Source of the DNA: Streptomyces sp. WM4235
GTDB lineage: Bacteria > Actinomycetota > Actinomycetes > Streptomycetales > Streptomycetaceae
Length of the DNA: 64,000 bases
Assembly (NCBI RefSeq): GCF_001279725.1
Contig: NZ_LGDE01000304.1
Coordinates: 1-64,000, forward strand
Direction: 5' to 3'
The translations under genes and the position numbers were made by a program. Shown here in pieces: positions 17,177-26,784 of this stretch. How positions within the stretch are numbered: the stretch's first letter is position 1; every line of letters begins with the position of its first letter. Below the pieces are notes generated by a model. The model had not been told where the DNA came from. It saw only the letters and a list, made by a program, of their open reading frames with translations, and searched no databases.

Positions 17177-17210
17177 GCCCGCGGCGCCCCTCGGAAGGGG
17201 CGCCGCGGGC
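17177..17210. terminator. Strong bidirectional terminator between convergent genes
   Basis: Perfect 15-bp arms (GCCCGCGGCGCCCCT and its complement) with a 4-nt loop, between the membrane-protein gene (+) and ohr (-). Confidence 0.8.
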
Positions 17211-17243
17211 GGTCGGGCGGCGCGTGCGGCGCCGCCGGTCGGA

Positions 17244-17657
<414 letters not shown>

Positions 17658-17729
17658 CGGGGGTTCCTCTCGGAGGGGTGGATCGGTGCGGCCGTCGTCC
17701 GACCGCTCCACCAATAAAGCACACGCTTG

Positions 17730-17757
17730 AGTTGTGTGCAACTTGATTGTGCACAAC
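17730..17757. promoter_or_regulatory. OhrR operator region (two palindromes)
   Basis: In the AT-richer gap between ohr and ohrR, an imperfect palindrome AGTTGTGTGCAACT (17730-17743) is followed by the perfect palindrome TTGTGCACAA (17747-17756). Together they suit two dimers of a MarR-type OhrR covering both divergent promoters. On the ohrR side TACACT lies 7 bp before its ATG, suggesting a leaderless mRNA. Confidence 0.65.
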
Positions 17758-17795
17758 TGAATCGCTGACAAGAGTTCCCGGGTACACTGGCCGAC

Positions 17796-18365
17796 ATGAC
17801 CGAGCAGCAGCCTGAGACCCTCACCGAGCCGGACTTCCTCCGCCTGGACGGGCAGATCTGCTTCGCGCTCAACGCCGCGAGCCGCGCGTTCGGCGGCCTG
17901 TACCGGGTCGTCCTGAAGGACCTGGGCCTGACCTACCCGCAGTACCTCGTGATGCTCGTCCTCTGGGAACACGGCACGACGCCCGTCAAGCAGCTCGGGG
18001 AGCACCTGCGGCTCGACTCCGGCACCCTGTCGCCGCTGCTCAAGCGGCTGGAGGCGGCCGGCCTGATCCGACGCGAGCGGAGCACCGAGGACGAGCGCTC
18101 CGTGCACGCGGTACTCACCGACGAGGGCACCGCTCTGCGCGCCCGGGCGGTGGCGGTACCTCGCCGGATCGCCGCCGCCACCGGGTTCGAGCTCGGCGAG
18201 ATCCGTGACCTCCAGGCGCGGCTGAGCCGACTGACCGAGGCGCTCGACACGGCGGCCGCGAGCGACACGATCGCCGACGGGGCGGCGCACGTCGGGCACG
18301 GCGCGGACACCACGAACGCCGGAACCACCGGGACCACCGGCAACACGGACGCCCCGGGCGCGTGA
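17796..18365 (+). CDS. ohrR: MarR-type organic peroxide sensor OhrR
   Basis: A 189-aa MarR family regulator. The conserved N-terminal block Leu-Asp-Gly-Gln-Ile-Cys-Phe-Ala-Leu-Asn-Ala-Ala-Ser-Arg-Ala carries the peroxide-sensing Cys22 of OhrR proteins. The winged helix (about residues 58-110) includes Ser-Pro-Leu-Leu-Lys-Arg-Leu and the basic wing with Asp-Glu-Arg. The C-terminus carries a roughly 40-residue Thr/Ala/Gly-rich low-complexity extension not seen in compact OhrRs. It is divergent from ohr and likely autoregulated. Confidence 0.93.
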   Translation: MTEQQPETLTEPDFLRLDGQICFALNAASRAFGGLYRVVLKDLGLTYPQYLVMLVLWEHGTTPVKQLGEHLRLDSGTLSPLLKRLEAAGLIRRERSTEDERSVHAVLTDEGTALRARAVAVPRRIAAATGFELGEIRDLQARLSRLTEALDTAAASDTIADGAAHVGHGADTTNAGTTGTTGNTDAPGA

Positions 18366-18414
18366 GCACTCGGGGCGTCGGCTCGGGCCCGGCCGTCGGG
18401 TCGGACCCGTTCGA

Positions 18415-18864
18415 TCAGGCGTCCTTCTCCAGCGTGGGGCGCAGGCGCTCCAGCAGCGCGTAGAGCGTCGCGCTCTCCGCCTGGTCCAGCGCGTCCAGCG
18501 CTCCGTGCGTGGCCTGCATCTCCTCGCGCACACGGCGGATGGTCTCGCGACCCGCGTCGGTCGCCACCACGTTCTTGACCCGGCGGTCCGCCGGGGACGG
18601 CTCGCGCCGCACCAGCTCCCGCGCCTCCAGCCGATCCACGATGCCGGTGACGTTGGACGCGTCGCAGGCGAGCAGGGTGGCAAGGCCGCGCATCGGCACC
18701 GGCCCCTCCAGTTGGGCCAGGACCTTGGCCTGCGTGGACGTGAGCCCGTGCCGGGCGGCGGCGGTGGCGAAGTCGCGCCATTGGGCGGTGCCGATGGCAG
18801 CCAACAGTTCCAGCAGTCGCAGTTTGGTGGGGCCCTGCGAGGTGGCCGCGGCGGTGGCGCTCAT
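18415..18864 (-). CDS. MarR family transcriptional regulator
   Basis: A 149-aa MarR protein without the OhrR cysteine. The winged helix is at about residues 35-95, with Leu-Thr-Ser-Thr-Gln-Ala-Lys-Val-Leu, Asp-Ala-Ser-Asn-Val-Thr-Gly-Ile-Val-Asp-Arg-Leu and the wing motif Pro-Ala-Asp-Arg-Arg-Val-Lys. I use the ATG at 18864 because the conserved part begins there, 21 bp inside the longest frame. It is divergent from an MFS exporter with AT-rich palindromes between them, so it probably represses that exporter and itself. Confidence 0.9.
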   Translation of the reverse strand: MSATAAATSQGPTKLRLLELLAAIGTAQWRDFATAAARHGLTSTQAKVLAQLEGPVPMRGLATLLACDASNVTGIVDRLEARELVRREPSPADRRVKNVVATDAGRETIRRVREEMQATHGALDALDQAESATLYALLERLRPTLEKDA

Positions 18865-18896
18865 GGCGCGAGCGTACGCCCACAAGCTTCATATTA

Positions 18897-18952
18897 TCAA
18901 CCTTTTACTTGACCACCTTAACTATTGCCGTCTACCTTCATCCAAGTACTTG
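18897..18952. promoter_or_regulatory. Putative MarR operators in the divergent marR-MFS intergenic region
   Basis: An unusually AT-rich gap. It contains TCAA-N8-TTGA (18897-18912) and the perfect palindrome CAAGTACTTG (18943-18952). Both resemble the TCAAG/CTTGA half-sites favoured by MarR proteins, and they lie between the two divergent start codons. Confidence 0.55.
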
Positions 18953-19001
18953 AGGACATCAAACATCTGTGATCTGAAGCATTGAGAAGGTCCCGCCAAC
19001 C

Positions 19002-20507
19002 ATGAGCACCGCCGCATCCGCCCCCGCCGCCGCCAGGCCCCGGAACGAGACGGTCATCGTCTTCGCCCTCAGCCTCGCCGCCATGGTCGTGTCGATGATG
19101 CAGACCCTGCCCGTTCCGATCCTGGGTCTGATCCGCACCGACCTCGGCACCTCGACCGCCAACGTCAGCTGGGTCACCACCGCGACCCTGCTGTCCGCCG
19201 CCGTCTTCACCCCGCTGCTCGGCCGCTTCGGCGACCAGCACGGCAAGAAGCCCACGCTGGTGGCCGTTCTCGGCGTCATGGTCGCGGGATCCGTCATCGC
19301 CGCGCTCGCGACCTCGCTTCCGCTGCTGATCCTCGGCCGGGTCCTCCAGGGCGCGGCCACCGCGATCTTCCCGTTGGCCCTGTCCGTCCTGCGCGAAGAG
19401 GTCCGGCCCCAGAAGCTGCCGGGCGCCATGGCGCTGGTCAGCGGCACGCTCGCGTTCGGCAGCGGTCTCGCGCTCGTCGCCACCGGCCTGCTGACCTCCG
19501 GCTCCGACGCCGACTACCGCAACGCCTTCTGGATGGCGACCGGCTTCGCGACCCTGGCCCTACTGGCCGTCGTCTTCCTGGTCCCGGCCACCCGCCACAA
19601 GACCGGCGGCCGGACGGACTTCCTCGGCGCGCTGACCCTGGGCATCGCCCTCCTGCTGCTCCTGCTGCCCATCTCGCAGGGACACGAGTGGGGTTGGGCC
19701 TCCGCTCGGACGCTGGGCAGCTTCGCCGGCGCCGCCGTCATGACGGCCGTGTGGGTCCTGGTGGAGCGCAAGGTGCGCGAACCCCTGGTGGACATGCGGA
19801 TGTTCGTCCACCGCCCCGTCCTGATGGCCAACCTGGCGGGCATCCTCGTGGGCTTCGGCATGTTCGCGAACTTCCTGGGCGTCTCCTACCTGGTGCAGAT
19901 GCCGAAGGCCCTCACCGGGTACGGCTTCGACGCGTCCATCCTGCGGGCCTCCGTCCAGTTCCTGCTCCCCGGTGCGATCGTCTCTCTGCTGGCCTCCCCC
20001 GTCGGCGGGCAGCTGGTGCGCCACCGCGGGCCCCGCGTCGCGCTGGGTCTGGCCGCCGTGCTCGGCGCCGTCGGCTTCGGCTGGTTGGCACTGGACCACG
20101 CGCACACCTTCTCGGTGATCGGCGCCGGTCTCGTCGTCGGCGCGGCGGTCAGCTTCGGGTACGCGGCCATGCCGGCCGTGATCATGTCGAGCGTTCCGCA
20201 CCACCAGAGCGGCATCGCCAACGGCATCAACTCGATCTCCCGCTCCACCGGCAGTGCGATCGGCAGCGCCATCGTCACCACCATCCTGGCCTCGAAGACC
20301 ATCGAGCACCTTCCGGCCGGCGTTCCCGCGCTGCCCGCCGAGTCCGGCTTCACCCTCACCTTCGGGATCGGGGCCGTCGCCTTCGCCCTGGTCGCGCTGA
20401 TCAGTTGGCTCGGCCTGCGCTCGGGCCACGGCCCCCGGGTGGAGGAGCCCGTCCCGTCGAGCGAGGCCCCGCTGCTGAAGGCGGTGGAGACGGCCGACGC
20501 CGTCTGA
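19002..20507 (+). CDS. MFS multidrug exporter (DHA2-like)
   Basis: A 501-aa major facilitator superfamily exporter with about 14 hydrophobic segments. Motif A (Gly-Arg-Phe-Gly-Asp-Gln-His-Gly-Lys-Lys) lies between helices 2 and 3 at about residues 79-88. The motif C region near residues 142-158 is present, and a duplicated-type loop near residues 320-345 carries Gly-Gln-Leu-Val-Arg-His-Arg-Gly-Pro-Arg. Such proteins export drugs by proton antiport. The gene is controlled most likely by the divergent MarR protein. The substrate is unknown. Confidence 0.9.
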   Translation: MSTAASAPAAARPRNETVIVFALSLAAMVVSMMQTLPVPILGLIRTDLGTSTANVSWVTTATLLSAAVFTPLLGRFGDQHGKKPTLVAVLGVMVAGSVIAALATSLPLLILGRVLQGAATAIFPLALSVLREEVRPQKLPGAMALVSGTLAFGSGLALVATGLLTSGSDADYRNAFWMATGFATLALLAVVFLVPATRHKTGGRTDFLGALTLGIALLLLLLPISQGHEWGWASARTLGSFAGAAVMTAVWVLVERKVREPLVDMRMFVHRPVLMANLAGILVGFGMFANFLGVSYLVQMPKALTGYGFDASILRASVQFLLPGAIVSLLASPVGGQLVRHRGPRVALGLAAVLGAVGFGWLALDHAHTFSVIGAGLVVGAAVSFGYAAMPAVIMSSVPHHQSGIANGINSISRSTGSAIGSAIVTTILASKTIEHLPAGVPALPAESGFTLTFGIGAVAFALVALISWLGLRSGHGPRVEEPVPSSEAPLLKAVETADAV

Positions 20508-20527
20508 CCCCTCGCCCGCCCCACCCC

Positions 20528-20561
20528 AACCGCCTCCGGTCCTTCGCGACCGGGGGCGGTT
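20528..20561 (+). terminator. Terminator of the MFS gene
   Basis: 13-bp arms (AACCGCCTCCGGT against ACCGGGGGCGGTT, one G-U pair) with an 8-nt loop, about 20 bp after the stop and followed by a short pyrimidine stretch. Confidence 0.7.
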
Positions 20562-20798
20562 CTTCGTGTTCCCGTACGGCGCGACTGCTTTCCCGGACCG
20601 GCATCCGGCTCGCCACAACATCGAATTCAGGCCAACTGTCTCGAATATCCGGGAGGGCCCGCTCACCCACCGGTCCTGACCGTCGCGTTGTCAGTGGGCC
20701 TCGCTAGTCTCCCGACATACCGCAGCTCACAGGGCGTTGGCGCCTTCCTTCGGGCTGCGCGGAATCGGGCGGGTACGACAGAGGGGCAGGCACGGCTG

Positions 20799-21656
20799 AT
20801 GGCTTGGCTGGCGGCGGGTGAGGGCTATGAGATCGCCCTCGTGGAGGGGCGGGTCGTGGCCCGGGGATCGACGAAACGGCAGTTGAAGACATTGCCGAAG
20901 GCGCTGCGCGACCACCCCGAGGTGGACCGGCTGCGCCGGCTCTCGGAGTGGCTCGATCGGCACGTGGTCGCGTGTGTCGCCCAGGTGGACGCCTGGATGG
21001 TGTCCTCGCTTCCGGTGCCGACCACGCTGCTGGCCCGGGTCTGGCCCGACGAGGCCTGGCAGGGCGCCCTGCGCGACCTGGCGATCGTCGCCGACGACGA
21101 CCCCGACGAGGTGGGCTTCCTGCGCGACGCCACCGAGACGGGCGAGTTGAAGGTGGTCAACCTCGACGGCGAGACCATACGGCTCTCCCCGCGCACCGTG
21201 ACCCTGCCGCACCCGGTGCTGCTGCCCGACCTGGACGACGTACGGGACTTCGCCGCCGAACTCGGCATCACCCAGCAGGTCGAGCAGATCCACCGCGCGA
21301 CCTGGCAGAAGCCGGCCGGGCTCGCCGCGAACGCGACCGAGGTACGGGACTACGCGGGCGGGGTGTTCCCCTCCCGGTTCAGCCTCGCGGCACGGGCCAC
21401 CGGCCTCGGCTACCGGGTCTCCGGCGGCTACGCCACCTGCAAGGTGCGCGACGCCGGCGGTGCCGTGGAGGCGGCCGTGTGGATCGGCGAACCGTACTGG
21501 GAGGACGAGTCGAGCACCGGCGGGCTGAACTGGCACGACGCGGAGGGTCGGGCCGTGCGGCTCGCCGAGGTCGGACCGGTGGCCTGGTCCGAGGGGATGC
21601 GGATGGCCGCGGCGCTGTACGCCGGGCGCAAGATCGAGGAGGGCGGGAACGCGTGA
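20799..21656 (+). CDS. DUF4132 domain protein (YehI-like C-terminal domain)
   Basis: About 285 aa corresponding to the DUF4132 domain found at the end of E. coli YehI. Recognisable blocks are Leu-Pro-Lys-Ala-Leu-Arg-Asp-His-Pro, Trp-Met-Val-Ser-Ser-Leu-Pro-Val-Pro-Thr, His-Pro-Val-Leu-Leu-Pro-Asp-Leu-Asp-Asp, and the C-terminal Pro-Val-Ala-Trp-Ser-Glu-Gly-Met-Arg-Met-Ala-Ala-Ala-Leu-Tyr-Ala-Gly-Arg. The ATG at 20799 is where similarity begins; the frame stays open further upstream to 20688. It starts the MoxR/vWA-type cluster, and its stop overlaps the next GTG (GTGA). Activity unknown. Confidence 0.85.
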   Translation: MAWLAAGEGYEIALVEGRVVARGSTKRQLKTLPKALRDHPEVDRLRRLSEWLDRHVVACVAQVDAWMVSSLPVPTTLLARVWPDEAWQGALRDLAIVADDDPDEVGFLRDATETGELKVVNLDGETIRLSPRTVTLPHPVLLPDLDDVRDFAAELGITQQVEQIHRATWQKPAGLAANATEVRDYAGGVFPSRFSLAARATGLGYRVSGGYATCKVRDAGGAVEAAVWIGEPYWEDESSTGGLNWHDAEGRAVRLAEVGPVAWSEGMRMAAALYAGRKIEEGGNA

Positions 21657-24600
21657 ACACCAAGACCACCGACACCGGCGGGGCCCGGGCGCTGCTCGAC
21701 GCGGGCGCCGTGCTGCCCGCCGACACCACCGGGGCGGGCGACGAAGCCGTCGAACTGACCGCACGGGCCTACCGCCACCCGGCCCTCGGGGACGACCGGG
21801 TCGTGATCCGGCTCGCCGCGGCCGAACTGGGCGCCGCGGAGGACCTCGCCGCCGGATTCCTGGGCCTCGAACCCGACGGCGAACCGGCCGTGGTGGGTCT
21901 CGGCCGGCGACAGGCCCTCGGCTTCCCCGAGTGGGTCCTGGTGCACCACCCCGAGGACGGGCACCACGCGCTGGCCGTCGTACCGGAGTTGGACCGGGCC
22001 GCCCGTCAGGCGAAGACCAAGCCGAAGGCCGCCCTCGACGCCTGTATGGAACTGGCCGGCCGGCTCGCCGTGTCCGTCCCGCACTTCCTGCCGGTCTTCC
22101 ACGAGCAGGCCGCACGGCTCTTCCTCGCCGTCGAGAACACCACGTACGCCGCGCAGCTGTTCGGCAAGGCCCGCGCGAGCGAGGCGGAGTTCGGCCTGCC
22201 CGTGGACGAGGACCGGCTGGACGCCGTCTTCCTCGAATTCGCCCTGGCCGGCGCCCTGCCGGTGAAGGTGCTGACCGGGTACGGCAAGGCGCTGGCGCTG
22301 CGGGTCTCCCCCGCCGAGGCCTTCGACCGGTTCCGCCGGCTGTGCGTGCGCCGCACCGCGGGCGGGCTGCCGCCGTCCGCGCAGGTCGCCGTCGAACTGC
22401 GCCGACTGGCCCGCGCCGCCGGCCTCACCGGCACCGAACCCGAGCAGGACTATCTCGCCGAGCTGTTGCCGCTGCCCGCCACCCTGCGCGCCGCCGCCGG
22501 CTGGTGGAAGGCCCACCGCCCGGCGTTGCTCGCGCTCGCCCGGCGCGTGCCCTCCGTACGGGGCACCCTGCTCGGACTGACCCCGCCCAGCGGCGGCGAC
22601 GCGGGCGCCATGGCCGCGATGTGGCTGGAGCTGCTCGTCGACTCGGGCGCCACCGTCGGGCTGTCCGCCGCCGACGCGCCGGCCGAGGAGCGCTGCTCCG
22701 ACGGCGCGTCCGGCTGGCTGGAGCGCTTCCAGACCGCCCGGTACAGCGGTTGGGGCACTCCCCCCGCACTACCGAACCTGCTCGAACTCGTCGAGCGGTC
22801 CGCGGACCGGCTGCGCGCGGAGCTCGCCGCACCGGAGCGCGAGACGGGGCTGCGCCTCGGCTTCGAGGACGTGGACCTCCTCGATCTGGTGCTGTCCCTG
22901 GACCTGCCGCTCGCCGACCCGGACCCCAAGGACAACCGGACGCTGGGACTCCAGGCCTGGGGCGACCACACCGCCCGCCGGGAACTGCGCGCGCTGTGCG
23001 CCGACGAGCGTTTCCGCCCGGTGATGTTCCGTTCCCTGAACGAGCTGGGGAGCCGGGCCACCGGACGGGGCGCCGTCCGCGCACTCGCCCTGTCCCCCGG
23101 GAGCAGCGCGCTGCTCGCCGACTGGGTCCGCGAGGTGGCCGCCTCCTCCACGGCGTCCGCACTGCCGGCGCTGCCCGCGGCGATCCGCTGGCTGACCTGG
23201 CTGCCGGCCGAGGCGCTGGCCCTGGCCCCCGAGGACGTCGCGAAGGCGGCGGCGCTCGACGTGGGCGGGATCCTCGCGCGGACGCTGCGCGGCGGACTGT
23301 TCGAGGAACTGACCTGGCCCGCCTGGGAGACGGCGGTGTCCGAGCTGCGGCCGAACGCCAAGGCGCGCGGGGGGCGGCGCGACCGCGGGCTCGTCGTCAT
23401 GGACGCCTGGCCCCACCTGATCGTGGCCAACTCCACGCAGGTCCGCGTCGTCGACGCCGACTCGACGGTGCTCACCCACGACCTGCGGGTCCCGCGCGGC
23501 GATCACTACCGCCTCGGCTTCCACCACGTGGACGGCGACCTGCTGGTGTTCTGGGTCTCGTACGGCGGCGCCGTGGAGGGCTACTGGCTGAGCGCCCCGA
23601 ACGACGTCCTCACCCTCGACCACCCGGGCTCCTACTGGTCGATCCGCAACGAGCAGGTCACCCTGCCGCTGCCCGGCGGCGGCCGGTTCACCGGCCACGG
23701 TGTCCTGCACGCGGGCGACACCGAGCTCCCGACCGAGCGCCCGGTCCTGTCCGACGGCACCTCGTACTGGGTGTGGGACTCGGGGAGCGAGCCCGGCGCG
23801 GCAGGATGGTACGAGTACGACCCCGCGAGCGGCGCCCTGGGACGGCGTTCGCAGCCCGCCTTCCTCGCCGACGCCCTGCGCGGGCACCCGGAGGGCAGCA
23901 GCCTGCCGCAGCACGCGGGCGCCAACTGGCTGCGGCCGACGCCCACCGTGGAGGGTTCGGTGTTCGGCGCGCCCGTGGACGGCCTGCTCGGCTGGCGTGT
24001 CGTGCACGTTCCCGATCGGGGCTGGCACGGCTCGGACACCGCCGGTCGCTCGGTGACCGCGGCCGAAGGCCGCATGCCCCAGGGGGCGCTACGCCTGCCC
24101 GGTGACGACCGGCTGCGCGTGCTGTCCAGCGACTGGCGCACGCTGACGCTCAGCGACCACGACGGGGTCGTCACCTCCCAGGTCAGCTCCGACCACGACA
24201 ACCCGGCCTACTCCACGCCCGCCGTGGATCTCCCGCCGCTCCCCTACTGGTACTGCCTGCGGGCCCGGGACACCGAGGGCTCGGCCGCGCTGCGGACCGC
24301 CGACGCGGAGACCTGCGGTGCGCTGCTGAAGGCGGCCGGAGCCGCCGACCGGGACGAGCTGCCCGCCATCGTGAGCGCGGCTCTGCCCCGGATCACCTCG
24401 CCCGAGCTGATCGGGGGCGTGGTCGACAAGCTGCGGGACGCCCTGCGGCAGCGGACGGCGCTCGACAAGGTGGCCGCCGCCCTGAACCCGACCCCGGAAC
24501 GCGAGCCCGCGCCGCGGGTCGAGCGGGGCCCGTCCGACAGGCTGGTCGGCGAGGCGCTGGAAGGGCTCGTCGCCGGCCGGCACCGCCGGTTCGGCGGGGA

Positions 24601-26608
24601 CTCCGACGCCGCGTACCGGTTCCTGCGGGAGCTGGTGTCCGTCTCCGCCGACACCGACGCGCGGGAGGTGCCCGGACGGCTGCACTTCGACGTGCCGGGG
24701 CTGACGCGGACGATGCCCTGGACGGAGCTGTTCCTCGACGGGGCCGCCGCCGTCGCCTACCGCGCGGTGGTCACCGGCGCCGACGACGCGCGACGTGCGG
24801 CACTGTGCACGATGCTCGAACAGGTGGTCGCGCTGGGCCTGGACTCCACCGAGACGTCCGCCGGCCGGTGGCTGCGCGTACTGGTCCACCTCGGTCGCAA
24901 CCACACGACGCAGCCGGACGGCCGCGACCGCGGGAAGTGGCATTCGACCGTGTTGCCGTACGGTGGCGGCGCCCTGCTCGCGATCACCGGCGAGCACGGC
25001 GACTCCACCGACGAGGGCCGCGAGTTCACGGCCCTGCTGCACGACCCCAGCGGTCGGCTCGCGGTGCCGCAGCCGTACACCTCGCGCGGTCACGCCCCGC
25101 TCGGGGACCGGGGGCGCGGGGCCGGTTGGCTCGCCGCGTTCCTCGCCGCGGCGGCCGAGCACGGCGCGGCGCCGTGGTTCACGGAGGCCGCCGAGGAGTT
25201 CGCCCGCCTGACCGGGGTCTCCGGGCCCGCGGCCCGGCTGGTGCTCGCCGGCCTCCCGGACATCGACACCTGGGACCGCAACTTCCTGCCGGCCGAACTC
25301 CGTGCGGCCATCGGGGTCAAGGCCACGGACTCGGCGTACGCCCGCGACGACCTGCGCGACCTCGACGTCGAGGTCCGACGGGAGCTCGTGGCGGCGCTGC
25401 TGCCCGCCGAGCCGGCGCGGCTGTGGAGCGAGGGCCCGGACGTGACGGCCGCCGCCGAGGTGTGGAACCGGCGCGTGGGTCGACGCACGCCCGTACCGGA
25501 CTGGCTGCTCGTGGAGGCGACCCGCGCCGTCGGCGCGGGGACGAGCCACGGCCACCGGTGGTCGGTGCACAAGGCGCTGCCCGCGCTCCTCGACCCGGCG
25601 GCGACACCGGAGCTGAACACCGATGTGGCGTGGGAGGTGCGGGAGAACCAGATCTCGCCCCGCGAGCCCGCGGCTGCCCCGTTCACCTCCGCGGTGCTGA
25701 CCCGGGCGGTCGCCCTCACGGGGTGGCTGGCGCACCGGCTGCCGGCGGGCGACCCGGTCCGGGCCGTGCTGCCCCCCGCGCTCACGGCGTTGCGCCGGCG
25801 GCTGTCCGCGCCCGAGTTGCTGCTCGGCATCGACGTCTACCACAACCCCGCGGAGTTCCGTAAGGCGGCGGGCACGCCGACCGAGACGGGCGAGGGCTAC
25901 GAGCGCTACGGCGCGGTGGTGCTGCCCGGCACGAGTACGCACTGGTCGTATCCGGCGCTGCGGCCCGCGCTGCTGGACTCCACCGGTTCCGACCCGTACC
26001 TGCCGGCGCTGCGCGGCCCCGAGCAGCAGCCGTTCGCCGTGGAGACGGCGCTGCGGCTCGCGCGGGACCCGGGCTTCGCGCGGCTCCTCGCCGATCCGGG
26101 GGCGCCGGCCGCGGGATCGGTGGACAAGGACGGGACCTGGTGGCCGCAGGACGCGGGCCGTTCGGTGCCGGACCTGGTGGCGGAGGTGAGCGACACGTAC
26201 GGCCTGGGTGCGGACGCCGCCGTCCTCTACCTCGCGCTGCTCGCCATGCCGGACCCCACCGACCGCAACACGGCGCGCTGGACGGGCTGGAAGCCGGCCC
26301 GGTTGACGGCGGCCCGCGCGGAGCTGGGCGCGACCGACCTGGTGGTGACGGCGAGCCGCAGCCGCGCCGGACGCTCCCTGTTCCTGCCGGGCGGGTGGGC
26401 GGACGTCTCCTCCCCGACGCTGCCGGTGGAGCTGTGGAAGCTGCCCATGTACGGAACGGCCGCGGGACGCAACCCGGTCCTGGGAGTGCTCGTGCCCACC
26501 GAACCGGTCGCGGATCTGTACCGGCGCGCGTGGGAACGGGTTCGCGAGGGCGACACGCCGCGCTTCGAGGAACTGAAGGTGAAGCGCACGACGCGACGCC
26601 GGAGGTGA
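21653..26608 (+). CDS. Giant (1651 aa) uncharacterised protein of a MoxR/vWA cluster
   Basis: A 1651-aa soluble protein starting at a GTG that overlaps the DUF4132 stop. The N-terminal third and C-terminal half are Ala/Leu-rich helical, HEAT/TPR-like in look. A central beta-rich stretch (about residues 583-840) has repeated Trp-containing strands and Asp/Gly turns compatible with a beta-propeller. The C-terminal part has Thr-His-Trp-Ser-Tyr-Pro-Ala-Leu-Arg-Pro and a Gly-Gly-Trp-Ala-Asp motif, and the tail is basic (Arg/Lys-rich). I recognise no enzyme motif. By position it is a partner of the MoxR ATPase system, perhaps its scaffold or client-recognition protein; this is inference. Confidence 0.85.
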   Translation: MNTKTTDTGGARALLDAGAVLPADTTGAGDEAVELTARAYRHPALGDDRVVIRLAAAELGAAEDLAAGFLGLEPDGEPAVVGLGRRQALGFPEWVLVHHPEDGHHALAVVPELDRAARQAKTKPKAALDACMELAGRLAVSVPHFLPVFHEQAARLFLAVENTTYAAQLFGKARASEAEFGLPVDEDRLDAVFLEFALAGALPVKVLTGYGKALALRVSPAEAFDRFRRLCVRRTAGGLPPSAQVAVELRRLARAAGLTGTEPEQDYLAELLPLPATLRAAAGWWKAHRPALLALARRVPSVRGTLLGLTPPSGGDAGAMAAMWLELLVDSGATVGLSAADAPAEERCSDGASGWLERFQTARYSGWGTPPALPNLLELVERSADRLRAELAAPERETGLRLGFEDVDLLDLVLSLDLPLADPDPKDNRTLGLQAWGDHTARRELRALCADERFRPVMFRSLNELGSRATGRGAVRALALSPGSSALLADWVREVAASSTASALPALPAAIRWLTWLPAEALALAPEDVAKAAALDVGGILARTLRGGLFEELTWPAWETAVSELRPNAKARGGRRDRGLVVMDAWPHLIVANSTQVRVVDADSTVLTHDLRVPRGDHYRLGFHHVDGDLLVFWVSYGGAVEGYWLSAPNDVLTLDHPGSYWSIRNEQVTLPLPGGGRFTGHGVLHAGDTELPTERPVLSDGTSYWVWDSGSEPGAAGWYEYDPASGALGRRSQPAFLADALRGHPEGSSLPQHAGANWLRPTPTVEGSVFGAPVDGLLGWRVVHVPDRGWHGSDTAGRSVTAAEGRMPQGALRLPGDDRLRVLSSDWRTLTLSDHDGVVTSQVSSDHDNPAYSTPAVDLPPLPYWYCLRARDTEGSAALRTADAETCGALLKAAGAADRDELPAIVSAALPRITSPELIGGVVDKLRDALRQRTALDKVAAALNPTPEREPAPRVERGPSDRLVGEALEGLVAGRHRRFGGDSDAAYRFLRELVSVSADTDAREVPGRLHFDVPGLTRTMPWTELFLDGAAAVAYRAVVTGADDARRAALCTMLEQVVALGLDSTETSAGRWLRVLVHLGRNHTTQPDGRDRGKWHSTVLPYGGGALLAITGEHGDSTDEGREFTALLHDPSGRLAVPQPYTSRGHAPLGDRGRGAGWLAAFLAAAAEHGAAPWFTEAAEEFARLTGVSGPAARLVLAGLPDIDTWDRNFLPAELRAAIGVKATDSAYARDDLRDLDVEVRRELVAALLPAEPARLWSEGPDVTAAAEVWNRRVGRRTPVPDWLLVEATRAVGAGTSHGHRWSVHKALPALLDPAATPELNTDVAWEVRENQISPREPAAAPFTSAVLTRAVALTGWLAHRLPAGDPVRAVLPPALTALRRRLSAPELLLGIDVYHNPAEFRKAAGTPTETGEGYERYGAVVLPGTSTHWSYPALRPALLDSTGSDPYLPALRGPEQQPFAVETALRLARDPGFARLLADPGAPAAGSVDKDGTWWPQDAGRSVPDLVAEVSDTYGLGADAAVLYLALLAMPDPTDRNTARWTGWKPARLTAARAELGATDLVVTASRSRAGRSLFLPGGWADVSSPTLPVELWKLPMYGTAAGRNPVLGVLVPTEPVADLYRRAWERVREGDTPRFEELKVKRTTRRRR

Positions 26609-26621
26609 CGCCCTCCTGAAC

Positions 26622-26656
26622 GGTCCGGGCCGGGGCACTTCGCCCCGGCCCGGACC
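26622..26656 (+). terminator. Strong terminator inside the MoxR/vWA gene cluster
   Basis: Perfect 15-bp arms (GGTCCGGGCCGGGGC and its complement) with a 5-nt loop, 13 bp after the stop of the giant gene and about 130 bp before moxR. It divides the cluster into two transcription units or limits read-through. Confidence 0.75.
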
Positions 26657-26784
26657 GGCCCACCGTCGGCCGCTTGCCGGCGGACCGCCCCGGGGAGCAG
26701 CCCACCCGGCGCGCCCCGACCCGCGCGAGGTGCCGTGAGGCACCCCGCGCCCCACTTCCTTCCCGTATCACCCGGAGGACCCCG

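Noticed and set aside
24089..26755. Open frame of 888 codons antisense to the giant gene
   Set aside because: Shadow frame rich in Arg/Gly/His with no start context; the plus-strand frame has the coupled start and the family context.
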